A DNA stretch of 38,245 nt. Source: Lachnospiraceae bacterium. Its GTDB lineage: Bacteria; Bacillota; Clostridia; Lachnospirales; Lachnospiraceae. Location of the stretch: NCBI GenBank assembly GCA_021770785.1, contig JAETQH010000041.1:1-38245 (forward strand), in the 5' to 3' direction. Below, piece after piece: positions 1 through 8,681 of the stretch. Position 1 is the stretch's first letter, and every line of letters starts with the position of its first letter. The notes under the pieces were generated by a model. The model was not told where the DNA came from and searched no databases. It saw only the letters and a list, made by a program, of their open reading frames with translations. Both the position numbers and the translations under genes were made by a program.

Positions 1-149
1 ATATCTAAAGTATCAATTTAACAATTATATATTCAGAAAGAAAATATTTTCAATAAGATAACTCTATTTTACCATTGTGGATAACTTTTCCCTTTTAGTT
101 ATGCAATTACCTAATGACTATACTATCCCGATACGACCTTACAACGCTT

Positions 150-323
150 CTAATAGCATGCGATGCCATACCGATAAATGGTCTTCATGCCCTCCCTCAA
201 AAACACCTCCTCATAATTTTTCTCCCGGTTCTGCCGCATAGCCTTCTCACATGCCGTATCAAACGAAGCATCCTCAGCATACTTTAACTCGGCGTGTTCT
301 TTGCTGTTGTTAACTTTATTTGT
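150..323 (-). pseudogene. C-terminal fragment of DUF1703 (AAA-ATPase-associated PD-(D/E)XK nuclease)
   Basis: The minus strand is open from a TAA at 324-326 to a TAG at 150-152 and reads a tail resembling the end of the DUF1703 nuclease family: HAELKYAEDASFD, then REKNYEEVFLREG, then IYRYGIACY. In relatives as I recall them, the last motif continues with a lysine-rich KRCKV end. Here a TAG follows the tyrosine and the same frame then reads KRCKVV before a second stop, so even the last few residues are cut off by a nonsense codon. The N-terminal AAA-ATPase part (about 400 residues in relatives) is absent. No start or ribosome site is visible. I read this as a dead remnant; positions 1-149 show nothing else I can name. 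Confidence 0.6.
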
Positions 324-392
324 TTAAGTTCCATGCAGATACACGCCTATTTTTACATCAATTACATCATTTATTATGGCTTGCTGATTTTC

Positions 393-411
393 TGTTGCCA
401 AAATGTTGCCA
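393..411. repeat. 11-bp-phased tandem heptamer TGTTGCC
   Basis: TGTTGCC occurs at 393-399 and again at 404-410, an exact 11-bp period (on the minus strand GGCAACA, four bases, GGCAACA). A further single GGCAACA lies at about 2938-2944. The layout resembles arm-type binding sites of tyrosine integrases, which are short direct repeats on one helical face. It parallels the GGTATCA pairs at 3149 and 11592. The integrase reading is inference. Confidence 0.4.
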
Positions 412-443
412 ATACACTTTTATAAATATAGTCTTCGTTATAA

Positions 444-2144
444 TTATTGATCAAGCAATGATATTCCCCATTTCTGCGTAATATAATCTTTTAGACATAT
501 AACTTTTATTTTAATAGCAGCATTGTCACTATCAAGATAGCATCTTTTGATCTCCCCATCAATACCGGGAATAATATGAAGAATTCTCGTTTCGTCTTCA
601 ACAGATGTTTTTAATACGCTTCCGTCCTTAACCTTCGATGATAACTCCCAACACACAATATACCTAATATTACTAAATGAATGATTAAACTCTGTTGCTC
701 CAAATTGATACTTTAATTCAACATACCAAAATTCGCAATCTGCAATTCTATTTCCCGTCTTATTTCTTGCCAAAAGATCTATTCCTGCTGACTCATCATA
801 ATCCAGTGGTTCAAACTCAAATTCATCAGGATACAAAGTGTACAAGGAAACGAAAACTCCATATAGTTCAGCCTCATTTCTAGGAACTAAAAAAGTTCTG
901 TCTCCTATAACAAAATATTGCTTACGTGTTATCAACTCCCGTCTCTTATTAAATGCCGCTTCCTCAAATTTCTTTGTTTTTGCTTCTTCTTTCCACTTTC
1001 TTAACGTCATAACATCATGCTTATATAGATCAATATTGATTTCATTGATAATATCTTGTACAGCTTTTTTCAATTCAGATATTATTTGCGCATTCGTATT
1101 AGCTATAGTTCCCCTATTTGCAGTCAATTTCAATTTCTGACAATTAATAAATCCATGCAACAAGCCATATGAATTAGAACCTGTACCAAAAGAAGTAATC
1201 CATTCATTTATGCGTTGAATAGGAACAAAATCCTTACATAACCATAATCCATATCGGTCAGAAACCTTATATCTTCCACTTGAATTATTTCTTCTCTCTC
1301 GAATCATGGGATTATATGCTCTTTTTGCTTCGTCTCCCTCAAAATAGATGACCACGTCATACTTTACTTCAGGCATTGTTTCAAGCGATTGCTCAGCATA
1401 CACATATTTTTTTACATAATAATCTGCAGATGTTTCACCATATATATCAAACAATTTATTTATATTATAATTCTCTTTTGGAAATAGGTGTCCCAAACAT
1501 AATAACTCTGGCACGTCTCTATCCAGTGCTTGCAAAAACACCTTAAATTCTCTTAATTCCCTATCTGGAAACTGATTTTCAATTGTTCCTAATATAATAT
1601 ACCAATACAAATAATCCTTTAAGATATCTTGTTTAAGAGTTGATCTTTAATTATTATTGTACCCCACTATACGGATATGCGTTCCTTTTGAAAAACTCTG
1701 ATCGCTTTTTCTTACTTTTGGAGAATGTACTTCTCCAGCATTTAAACTAAAGAAAGCACCCTCACATTCTGTTTCATACGAATCTATTCCATCATTTGTC
1801 TGAACTAGAACTTTATCTGAACGCAAGTATATTTTTGTACCATGCCCCCTTTCACCTATTGCATACTGATTTCCTCTTGATTTCGAATCTCCAAGATTCC
1901 AGAAATGATTGATAATTGTGTCTCTTGACATCCCTATCCCATTATCTATTAACTCGATAACTAATTTATCTTGTCCTCTTATTTCACTTACTGTGATAAT
2001 AATTTTGAATTCTGTTGCTCCCTAATCATATGCATCATGCAATGCTTCTCGAAAAAGTTCCAACGGATCTCCAAAGTCACTTGCTATTTCCAAGAATTCT
2101 GCTGATTCATTTACCTTTGGAACTATTTTTTCCCATTCCGTCAT
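444..2144 (-). pseudogene. GHKL (Hsp90-like) ATPase gene interrupted by two in-frame stop codons
   Basis: From the ATG at 2144 (GGAGGAG just upstream) a single reading frame runs to 444 and would encode 566 residues, but codon 41 is TAG (2022-2024) and codon 166 is TAA (1647-1649). The frame is otherwise continuous with no indels. The Bergerat-fold ATP site is recognisable: the N-box region FREALHDAYD directly before the TAG, the DNGIGM motif, then GERGHGTK as the glycine lid. The C-terminal half (444-1610) is a charged helical region with no domain I can name. Proteins with this GEKGHGTK-type lid are often found in defence islands, so a role in an antiviral or restriction-like system is plausible but not shown. 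TAG could come from TGG (DAYDWGATEF would fit). The RelBE pair lies just upstream on the same strand. Confidence 0.75.
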
Positions 2145-2219
2145 TTTCTCCTCCGTTTCTCACACAACTTCTGTATTTCTGTTCATCTAACTATATCAAA
2201 ATTGTTTTATGAGCCATAA

Positions 2220-2543
2220 TTATACTTCATCCCCCTTCAACCTTATGCCAATATCAGATGCGCTATATATTACTCTCATTACAATAACCCTCTCGTTCTC
2301 GACCACATAGAAAACTGAATAATTATCTACCACCAACTGCCTTAACCCTATTGTCCGTTCCTTCTCAGATTCCATAAGCCTTGCTTTTTCCGGAAATATG
2401 TTTAGCTCTTCAATAGCTTCCGCAATCCGGTTATATTGCCCTATTGCATTTTCTGGTGCTTGGAGCTGTATCGCAATATAATTATAGATTTCCTCCATAT
2501 CCGCTAATGCCTTATCTGTGATCTGTACCTTATATTGCTTCAT
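2220..2543 (-). CDS. RelE/ParE-family toxin
   Basis: A 107-residue basic protein with the type II toxin fold: the N-terminal strand YKVQITDKALADMEEI, a helical pair that includes AEAIEELNIFP, then the GLRQLVVDNYSVFYVV strands and the C-terminal VIVMRVIYSASD. These match the RelE/ParE toxin family, which acts either as a ribosome-dependent mRNA endonuclease (RelE) or a gyrase poison (ParE); the sequence alone does not settle which. The gene starts 2 bases after the antitoxin stop, so translation is coupled and the pair forms one operon. It ends about 75 bases before the start of the dead GHKL gene. Nothing indicates that the module is broken. Confidence 0.88.
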   Translation of the reverse strand: MKQYKVQITDKALADMEEIYNYIAIQLQAPENAIGQYNRIAEAIEELNIFPEKARLMESEKERTIGLRQLVVDNYSVFYVVENERVIVMRVIYSASDIGIRLKGDEV

Positions 2544-2545
2544 GC

Positions 2546-2848
2546 TTAATGACTCTCCCTAAATTTCGTAAAGGCAGAAACAGCATCCTGCACCCTGCCA
2601 GCCTGTATATCATCATACCCCTCTTGCAATTTCTTGTGAATTTCCTCTGCTGTCATCAAGTCTGCATTAAGAACGGCGGGAGCATTCGGCAATGTTACTG
2701 CAAAAGGGATTCCTCCTGTTAACGAAATTTGATTTAGATACATATCTATTGCTGTAGACATCGGAATGCCTAATCGCGTAAGCACATCTTCAGCACGTTG
2801 TTTTACTGTTGGATTTATTCTTAAGTTTAAGGTTGCTGTTTTTTCCAT
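2546..2848 (-). CDS. RelB/DinJ-family antitoxin
   Basis: A 100-residue antitoxin with an N-terminal ribbon-helix-helix: ATLNLRINPTVKQRAEDVL is the strand and first helix, followed by LGIPMSTAIDMYLNQI, typical of RelB/DinJ. The C-terminal half is acidic and helical and would wrap around and neutralise the adjacent RelE/ParE toxin. The start ATG at 2848 has AAGGAG about 9 bases upstream. As first gene of the pair it would autoregulate, with the toxin as co-repressor; an inverted repeat sits inside the promoter just upstream, as expected for such a dimer. Functional assignment is firm at family level. Confidence 0.88.
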   Translation of the reverse strand: MEKTATLNLRINPTVKQRAEDVLTRLGIPMSTAIDMYLNQISLTGGIPFAVTLPNAPAVLNADLMTAEEIHKKLQEGYDDIQAGRVQDAVSAFTKFRESH

Positions 2849-2871
2849 ATCAAATCATCTCCTTTAGTTAA

Positions 2872-2900
2872 ATTGTAACGCATTTGTCGTTACTCGTCAA
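2872..2900 (-). promoter_or_regulatory. Promoter and candidate operator of the toxin-antitoxin operon
   Basis: On the minus strand TTGACG (2895-2900) and TACAAT (2872-2877) are separated by exactly 17 bases, a near-consensus vegetative promoter. The spacer and -10 contain the inverted repeat GTAACG-N7-CGTTAC (2875-2893), ideally placed for repression by the ribbon-helix-helix antitoxin. The ATG lies 23 bases downstream of the -10 box. Confidence 0.75.
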
Positions 2901-2973
2901 TGTGAATAATAAAATTATTCCACGTTTTCTGTTTTTTGGCAACATTTATTTTATCCAAATCATAATAATATAA

Positions 2974-3008
2974 ATATGGCAGGTTATCTCATAGACCACC
3001 TGCCATAT
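2974..3008. terminator. Hairpin, possible bidirectional terminator
   Basis: ATATGGCAGGT (2974-2984) and ACCTGCCATAT (2998-3008) form a perfect 11-bp stem with a 13-base loop, flanked by A/T-rich sequence on both sides. It lies between the YhcG gene (ending at 3365, minus strand) and the toxin-antitoxin promoter, so it could end read-through from YhcG. There is no long T-run, so the terminator label is tentative. Confidence 0.45.
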
Positions 3009-3364
3009 AAAATAATCTGTGTATAAATTTTCATCACTCGAACTCCCTGCAACTATAACATATATATTAAATAACTGGTTGCTTTTTAGAGGTTTTCATA
3101 GCTGGAATATTCATATTTTACGCCGCATTTACAGTTTCAGAGCAAACAGGTATCATACGGGTATCACGAACTTTCTCCTTTTTCTTAATTATCCTTTCCA
3201 TACAAATAGTAAACCGGATCAGGATAAGTTGTAAAAGATTTCCTCTAACTCTTTTTTGCTGTATATTCTTACATCTCCACTTTTTGAAAAGGGAAACCAA
3301 AATTTATTTGCTATAAATCTGATATGATGTCCTTCAATAATACTCTTTTTCTCATACCATCTAT
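3009..3364. other. AT-rich gap without a convincing gene
   Basis: No supported coding region was found here. A 60-codon minus-strand frame (3118-3300) has no ribosome site and no family resemblance. The only ordered feature is the GGTATCA pair at 3149-3168, listed separately. Confidence 0.5.
3149..3168. repeat. 11-bp-phased GGTATCA pair, left copy
   Basis: GGTATCA at 3149-3155 and 3160-3166 followed by CG. The same 20-bp pattern recurs at 11592-11611 in the same orientation with 17 of 20 identical bases; only the four-base spacer differs. The two copies bracket about 8.4 kb that contains the integrase and excisionase remnants, so they may be arm-type or attachment-site relics of an integrated element. 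This is inference. Confidence 0.45.
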
Positions 3365-4408
3365 CTATTCTCTCTCACTCATTAACTGTTGCAGTTCTTC
3401 CTTACTTGGAAGCACTGTTTGATATTTACTCGCAAAGATCTGATTATTGTCTTTTGGCAATGTCATTTCTACCACCGCGTCTTTCTTATCCTTGCAAATA
3501 ATAATTCCAATTGTCGGGTTTTCTTCCTCCAGTTTTACTTTTCTGTCATAGTAATTGACATACATCTGCATCTGCCCAATATCCTGATGTTTCAACTGTC
3601 CAACCTTTAAATCAAATAAAACAAAGCATCTCAACAGACGGTTAAAGAATACCAGATCTACTCTGTAATGCTCCTCCTCAAATGTAAACCTTACCTGGCG
3701 TCCCACAAAAGTAAACCCTCTCCCCAATTCCAGCAAAAACATCTGCAGATTGTCGATAAGGCGACTTTCCAATTCAGTTTCTGAATAAACAGCTTCTTCT
3801 GGTAATCCGGTAAATTCCAAAACATAGGGATCTTTAAAAATGTCATCCGGTTTTTCGACCTGCTGCCCCTCCAAAGCAAAACGCATTACCTCCTCCTTCT
3901 CTCTGCTTAATGCAAGCCTTTCATATAGGGAGCTTCCATACTGCCGCCCAAGTTCATCCTTACTCCATCCATTTCTATATGCTTCTATTTCATAGAAATG
4001 ACGCTCTTCTACATTGTTTATCCGCATCAGAATAAGGTAATGTGACCAGCTTAAGTAGAACCGTCTGCCCTCAGCAATTATTGGAAGCTGTTCTGAATTG
4101 GAAAAAGCGGAGTCAGAAATCTCATCTTTCGAATATACCATAAAAAAGCGGCGCATAAGTTTTAAATTTTCATAGGAAAATCCCCTGCCAAACTCTGCAG
4201 TCAGCCGTCTGGATAATTCCTGAAGAATATACTTCCCATAAGCTGCGCGCTCACTGCCATTTTGCTCCTCATCTATGATCAGCCGTCCAGCCTCGTAATA
4301 AGAATACACCATGGCTATATTCACTGCCATACTCATCTTACGTTTTGCATCCCGAAACAACTGAACAACCTGACAAAAAAAATTATCACCATTTTTCATA
4401 TCCTGCAT
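3365..4408 (-). CDS. YhcG/DUF1016-family PD-(D/E)XK nuclease
   Basis: A 347-residue protein with the two usual parts of this family. The N-terminal DUF1016_N helical domain includes YYEAGRLIIDEEQ, a GKYILQELSRRL helix, GRGFSYENLKLMRRF and the LSWSHYLILMRI motif. The C-terminal nuclease domain runs LLELGRGFTFVGRQ, YRVDLVFFNRLL and FDLKVG, where Asp and the D-L-K triad form the PD-(D/E)XK site, then GQMQMYVNYYD. The length is typical and nothing is missing. I chose the ATG at 4408 because GGAG sits 9 bases upstream; an upstream TTG in the same frame overlaps that site. These proteins are common in mobile islands and next to restriction-modification genes and are presumed DNA nucleases; the substrate is not known to me. 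A 27-bp palindrome lies directly upstream. Confidence 0.88.
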   Translation of the reverse strand: MQDMKNGDNFFCQVVQLFRDAKRKMSMAVNIAMVYSYYEAGRLIIDEEQNGSERAAYGKYILQELSRRLTAEFGRGFSYENLKLMRRFFMVYSKDEISDSAFSNSEQLPIIAEGRRFYLSWSHYLILMRINNVEERHFYEIEAYRNGWSKDELGRQYGSSLYERLALSREKEEVMRFALEGQQVEKPDDIFKDPYVLEFTGLPEEAVYSETELESRLIDNLQMFLLELGRGFTFVGRQVRFTFEEEHYRVDLVFFNRLLRCFVLFDLKVGQLKHQDIGQMQMYVNYYDRKVKLEEENPTIGIIICKDKKDAVVEMTLPKDNNQIFASKYQTVLPSKEELQQLMSERE

Positions 4409-4427
4409 TATAAATATCTCCTTTTCC

Positions 4428-4454
4428 AATTCGGTAATTGCTAATTACCGAATT
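4428..4454. promoter_or_regulatory. Perfect 12-bp inverted repeat upstream of yhcG-like gene
   Basis: AATTCGGTAATT (4428-4439) and AATTACCGAATT (4443-4454) are exact inverted arms around GCT. The palindrome sits 20 bases before the ATG at 4408, immediately upstream of the ribosome site, in the 81-base gap after the STAND gene. It may be an operator for a dimeric repressor or an RNA hairpin limiting translation; there is no T-run on either side typical of a terminator. Confidence 0.5.
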
Positions 4455-4489
4455 TATAAAATTTTCCATACGGCAGGCAGATATCCAAC

Positions 4490-6790
4490 CTATTTAAAAA
4501 TATAATCCAAAACATCCGTCCCACCAATACCATAATCCATTTCATGAGGTTCATATTCCGACTCCGATGGCTCCAAATAATTTTCTATATATCCTTCAAC
4601 ATCAGATCTTCCTATATTTACATCCTTTTTTGATATTTCAATAGTATTTAAAAGGTCTTGTGGCAATTTTTTAATCATTCCATAAACTTCCTGTTCCACA
4701 TCTTCTTTTATCCAATCACAAACAATATCCACGACAGATTCTGTATCTACTTTCTCATAACAGCCATTGTAGATCATGTTTTGGCTTAAAAGGTCACTTA
4801 TATCATAATCCCCATAATAGACATCTGCATCAACATTTTCCATATAAGCCAAAATCGCGGCTTTTATTGCCTCAAGAAACACATCCCTATATTTCACATA
4901 GAAAAAATCAATACCATATTTTTCCGCTAATTCAGTAAGGACTTGGAACTCCCCTAAATCTAAATCATCAAAAAATTCCTTTAATGAACCATCGTCCAGA
5001 CAAGCATATGTATCATAAAATGCATCAAATTTATCTGAAAGCAATCGAATAAAGATCTCACACCTTCCCATCATTCCTTCAACGTAACCATATGGCAATG
5101 ATTTGAAAAATCTTTCAACTGTGTATTTGTAATTGTCATGAAACACTTCAAGCCTGCAAATATAAGTCAATATAACATACAATTTTTCATTCAGGTCTGT
5201 ATAGTTATATGAAATGGCTTCTCCCGACCGAATAATATCCTCTATGTTTTCGGAAAAGCCCCGTTTTATCTGCTCATATTCCGTGGCATTTTCTTTGATG
5301 TTTTCTCTTTCTACATCATTTTTCTGCAGGTATTCTTTTAAAAAATCATTCACGGACGGATTAATTACCCCAATTGCTTTTTTCCTGTTTTTTTCTACGA
5401 TCTGTATGAATGCACCTTCTAACCGTTTAAGAACCTCCTCAAATATATTCCTGCTCGTATCCACTATAGTGTTATTGCGCAATCTGTAATTAAATGCCCT
5501 CTTAAGCCTGTTTTCATCTATACTGGTATCTGTCAAAGAATATAAGGTTGTCAGAAAAATCCTGTCTTCCTGCTGTAATTTTTCCGAAAACTCATCATGC
5601 CATATTTCTGTCGGATTTTCCAGACAATGAATCACATATTCATAATAATGGTCGCCAGATACCTTTTTATAATTGTACTCCCGTGTAACAAATTCCATTA
5701 TACGCGGCGTATAATTAGTGTGCTTAACGATCTCCCTGTAATGATAATCCTTTAATATATCCTGATAATAATCCGCCGGCAAACCTTTAAAATATATATG
5801 GTTGTGAAAAATTCTGCCTTTGTCTGCAATGGATAACTTTCCCATATCCAAAATTTTGATTTTAAATTTTTCATCTTCCGCAAATTGCCTGAATTCAATA
5901 ACGTGTTCCTTGGCCTGCTGAAAGATCGTCACACGGGAGTTCATAATCAATTTTTTATTCTTATGACAGGAAACATATTTAACCAAACTCAAAAGTTCGT
6001 TGCCCTGGGTTTCTTTCACTCTAAAATAGTGTTGTCCAAGGCAATCATCCAACAATATAATTTCCGGCAAATCCGTTTGTGTCGAAATCGCATTTTTGAT
6101 ATCACTTATATCCCCATTCGTTGTATAACGAATTCTATGACCTTTTGAAGCATAATATATAGCAAGCATCTTGGTAGTCATGGTCTTTCCGGTGCCAGGC
6201 ATTCCTAACAGAAGCAGCATCCTTTCTTTTTCAAGAATTTCCAGACATTCATAATAGCAGCCGGTTTCCACAAATCTTCGGCTGTCTTCTTCAATATTGT
6301 ATAAAAACGCTTCACAATCAATAAAAATATTTTGGTTAAATATCTCATTCAATATTTCTGTTGATTCAAGCCATATTTTATAATTTTTCCTGACAATATC
6401 CACATTTTCAGGGCGTTCCAAAAAATCATCAATGTCAATAAGAGACATGATATCATTGGCGCTTTCCATATAGTCTGAAAACATATCATATATTTCCTGT
6501 TTATTCTTTGCTGTCAGGTTCACAGCACAGCATATATAATATTTCTCAGGTTTCAGTTCTTTTACCTTTTGAACTTCCTTTTTTAAAGTTCCAAGTAAGT
6601 CACTATATTTACTGTTTATATAATGCTTGACTTGTATAATAATTTTTTTATTTTTAGGGTCATCTGTAATATCAATCCCCCCGTCCCTTCCTTTTTGGAA
6701 CGTGTATAATTTGACACCAAGCCTTTTCTGCATAATGTCCCTGCATAATATTTCAAATTCAAAATCACTTAAATTATTATAATTGTACAT
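4490..6790 (-). CDS. Mrr-type REase fused to STAND-like NTPase (predicted antiphage defence protein)
   Basis: 766 residues. Residues 1-125 form an Mrr-like restriction endonuclease domain: FEFEILCRDIM near 10-20, then GRDGGIDI (Asp40) and IIQVKHY (Gln53, Lys55), the D...QxK catalytic set. A STAND/AAA NTPase follows with Walker A GMPGTGKT at 196-203 and Walker B EIILLDDC at 243-250, and then about 450 residues of helical sensor-like sequence that ends with an acidic tail. The architecture matches REase plus nSTAND3-type proteins; by analogy with Avs/STAND defence proteins it would sense a phage component, oligomerise and unleash the nuclease. The 766-residue length is shorter than classic Avs4. 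The start ATG has AAAGGA 9 bases upstream. The gene begins 44 bases after the pseudo-Fic gene and shares its promoter, so the two probably work together. Specific phage target unknown. Confidence 0.8.
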   Translation of the reverse strand: MYNYNNLSDFEFEILCRDIMQKRLGVKLYTFQKGRDGGIDITDDPKNKKIIIQVKHYINSKYSDLLGTLKKEVQKVKELKPEKYYICCAVNLTAKNKQEIYDMFSDYMESANDIMSLIDIDDFLERPENVDIVRKNYKIWLESTEILNEIFNQNIFIDCEAFLYNIEEDSRRFVETGCYYECLEILEKERMLLLLGMPGTGKTMTTKMLAIYYASKGHRIRYTTNGDISDIKNAISTQTDLPEIILLDDCLGQHYFRVKETQGNELLSLVKYVSCHKNKKLIMNSRVTIFQQAKEHVIEFRQFAEDEKFKIKILDMGKLSIADKGRIFHNHIYFKGLPADYYQDILKDYHYREIVKHTNYTPRIMEFVTREYNYKKVSGDHYYEYVIHCLENPTEIWHDEFSEKLQQEDRIFLTTLYSLTDTSIDENRLKRAFNYRLRNNTIVDTSRNIFEEVLKRLEGAFIQIVEKNRKKAIGVINPSVNDFLKEYLQKNDVERENIKENATEYEQIKRGFSENIEDIIRSGEAISYNYTDLNEKLYVILTYICRLEVFHDNYKYTVERFFKSLPYGYVEGMMGRCEIFIRLLSDKFDAFYDTYACLDDGSLKEFFDDLDLGEFQVLTELAEKYGIDFFYVKYRDVFLEAIKAAILAYMENVDADVYYGDYDISDLLSQNMIYNGCYEKVDTESVVDIVCDWIKEDVEQEVYGMIKKLPQDLLNTIEISKKDVNIGRSDVEGYIENYLEPSESEYEPHEMDYGIGGTDVLDYIFK

Positions 6791-6834
6791 CTTGATATAT
6801 CCTTTATCACCATATTCTTAAATAAGCTCAATAA

Positions 6835-7932
6835 TTATATCCTTCGAATACATTCCACCAGTGGAATATATTCATATACACGGTACCGCTGCTTATGATT
6901 CACCTGCCTTACTAAGTTTAACTCGATAAACAAATTGACCATTTTTGTTGCCGTACTGTGAGTAATATCGCAATCATTCATAAATTCTTCTATCCTGAAA
7001 ACCGGCTTTTTGCACATTAAGGTTAATTCACGTTTCATTCGTTCTTTCATATGATCAGATACATTCTTAGCTTTATTCAGCATATCCAGGCTCTTTTCCA
7101 GACTGCATCGCTTCTCTTTTATAAAATTATACTCTGTATTAAAAGCTTTATCCAACATATCCAAATAAAAAAGAAGCCACTGGTTCATATTGCACGCCTG
7201 TCTGACCTCTGCCATGCGGTCATCACATTCATTCATATTATCGTGGATAAGTTTAGAAAGTGGAAATGACATTTTCAGTAAAAGCTTCAGTTCCTGCAAA
7301 TATTTCGCCACAGCGTAAGATGAATACAATATATTATTCATGTCATATGGAACAACTGTTAAAAGCTGATAATAAAGAAGACCGCTAAATAAAATTGGAT
7401 TTAGTGGTTCCTTTTTCAGACCGCTTTGATACTCCAATGTGATACGAATCAGGTCATCCAAACAGTTTTCAATCCTGTGCGGAGCCGTGGGATTCCATTC
7501 TTTTCTCAAAGCTGATATGGTCTGCCTGCGAATAATAAATTTTTCCCTATGCTGCCTCCTTAGCATCCTCAAATCAGAAAGCGCCTGAATTTTTTGCCTT
7601 TCTTCCAATATCAGATCATTATCACTTTCATAACCGAAAAAATATGCGAAATCCGGCAGCTGATTCTCATCCGTCCAGCTGCACATCAGATTCCTCCGGT
7701 CGATCAATTCATCTGTATTCTCTAATTCTTCTTTATCTAATAATTCACAAATTCCTTCTAAATTTCCTATTTTACGATATATTTTCAACAAAAGAATTTT
7801 CATTTCGGAAGTCAATTGAATCCTGTCAAACCATTTATCAATATTTACAGGCGTATAGCAATTAAGATAAAGCCTCTCTTTCATACCTGTATATTCATTG
7901 TAATACCAACCTGCCTGAAAACCCCTTCCCAT
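6835..7932 (-). CDS. Fic-family protein with degenerate active site (pseudo-Fic)
   Basis: 365 residues that follow the Fic/DOC layout of the type with an N-terminal Fic_N domain and a C-terminal winged helix. KIGNLEGICELLDKEELE matches the segment before the inhibitory motif, but where relatives carry the SxxxEG motif this protein has SWTDEN. In the core, RRQTISALRKEW and TAPHRIENCLDDL fit the region before the active site, but the expected HPFxDGNGR loop is replaced by VPYDMNNILYSSY, so the catalytic histidine and the glycine and arginine are all gone. Residues about 315-360 form a winged helix (EEFMNDCDITHSTATKMVNLF). AMPylation is therefore unlikely; a DNA- or NTP-binding sensor or regulator role is inferred. 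It is the first gene of the operon with the REase-STAND protein. Start ATG preceded by GAGGG. Confidence 0.7.
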   Translation of the reverse strand: MGRGFQAGWYYNEYTGMKERLYLNCYTPVNIDKWFDRIQLTSEMKILLLKIYRKIGNLEGICELLDKEELENTDELIDRRNLMCSWTDENQLPDFAYFFGYESDNDLILEERQKIQALSDLRMLRRQHREKFIIRRQTISALRKEWNPTAPHRIENCLDDLIRITLEYQSGLKKEPLNPILFSGLLYYQLLTVVPYDMNNILYSSYAVAKYLQELKLLLKMSFPLSKLIHDNMNECDDRMAEVRQACNMNQWLLFYLDMLDKAFNTEYNFIKEKRCSLEKSLDMLNKAKNVSDHMKERMKRELTLMCKKPVFRIEEFMNDCDITHSTATKMVNLFIELNLVRQVNHKQRYRVYEYIPLVECIRRI

Positions 7933-7955
7933 ATATCCCTCGCAAATAATCCAAT

Positions 7956-7984
7956 TATATAAAACTTCACAATTTTAACATCAA
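7956..7984 (-). promoter_or_regulatory. Promoter of the pseudo-Fic/STAND operon
   Basis: Minus-strand TTGATG (7979-7984) and TATATA (7956-7961) with a 17-base spacer, 23 bases before the ATG at 7932. It probably drives the pseudo-Fic and REase-STAND genes together. Confidence 0.55.
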
Positions 7985-8052
7985 TCACTTTAATTTTCTA
8001 TTTAATTCTAAATAGTATAACTATTTTATCATTAAATTCTTTAGTCTGCAAG

Positions 8053-8669
8053 CTACAAAATCTCGCCAACACGCAAGCCGCACCAGTATAAAATTTGAAA
8101 TGCCTGATAGGAATATGGCTTGTCTTTTACTGCTTCAATGAATTTCAGATATTGCTCTTTCGTCCAAAAAAGCATTTCCTCCGCTTTCCCTTTTCCAAGC
8201 GGCCCAGCTTTGACAACGGGATTGCTTTTTAATTCGTAAAACCGCACCGCATGATTAAATAATGCGCTCAATTCAGATTGCAGAGTTTTCAGATAAGTCG
8301 GCGCATAGGGCTTTCCTTTTTCATCACGATAGGAAATCTGCTCATTCTGCCACTGGATAATATCTTTTGCACGAATATCACACATTTTTTATTCTCAAAG
8401 TACGGTAACAATTTTGTGCGTAAGATATGCTCCTTTGTCAGCCAAGTATTGTGCTTCGGCTTCATATCCCTTGTGTATGCCTGCACAAATTCCCCGAAAG
8501 TCATATCCAAATCAGCCGCTTCTTTCATTCGGAAATGATGTTCCCACTCCGTAGCTTCTCTTTTGGTTTTGAAACCTCTCTTTACTTTCCGGCAGTTCTT
8601 GCCCGTCCAGTCATAATAATGGAACGATACATACCATGTTCCACGCTGTTCATCTTTATATGCCGCCAT
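8053..8669 (-). pseudogene. Tyrosine integrase, frameshifted and lacking the catalytic C-terminus
   Basis: The ATG at 8669 opens a typical element integrase: an N-terminal arm-binding strand domain (WYVSFHYYDWTGKN, KRGFKTKREATEWEHHF), then the SAM-like core-binding domain (MTFGEFVQAYTRDMKPK). After YFENKK the frame changes at a run of six A residues (complement of 8385-8390); seven A residues would restore the continuation MCDIRAKDIIQWQNEQ. The core domain then continues (YLKTLQSELSALFNHAVRFY) into the first catalytic arginine motif YWCGLRVGEIL and stops at 8053. The HxxR box and tyrosine nucleophile are absent downstream. So there are two lesions, a one-base slip and a 3' truncation. It lies next to an excisionase-like gene, which marks the spot as an integrated element remnant. 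Confidence 0.85.
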
Positions 8670-8681
8670 AGTTCGCCCTCC

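Noticed and set aside
444..1610. Separate 388-aa gene starting at 1610
   Set aside because: No ribosome site there; the same frame continues upstream through one TAA into the ATPase domain, so it is the distal part of one broken gene.
1647..2024. Programmed stop read-through or reassigned TAG
   Set aside because: Both TAG and TAA interrupt genes here, at unrelated residues, and intact genes in the window also end in ordinary stops; decay is simpler.
3118..3300. 60-codon minus-strand frame
   Set aside because: Low-complexity basic sequence, no ribosome site, no family match.
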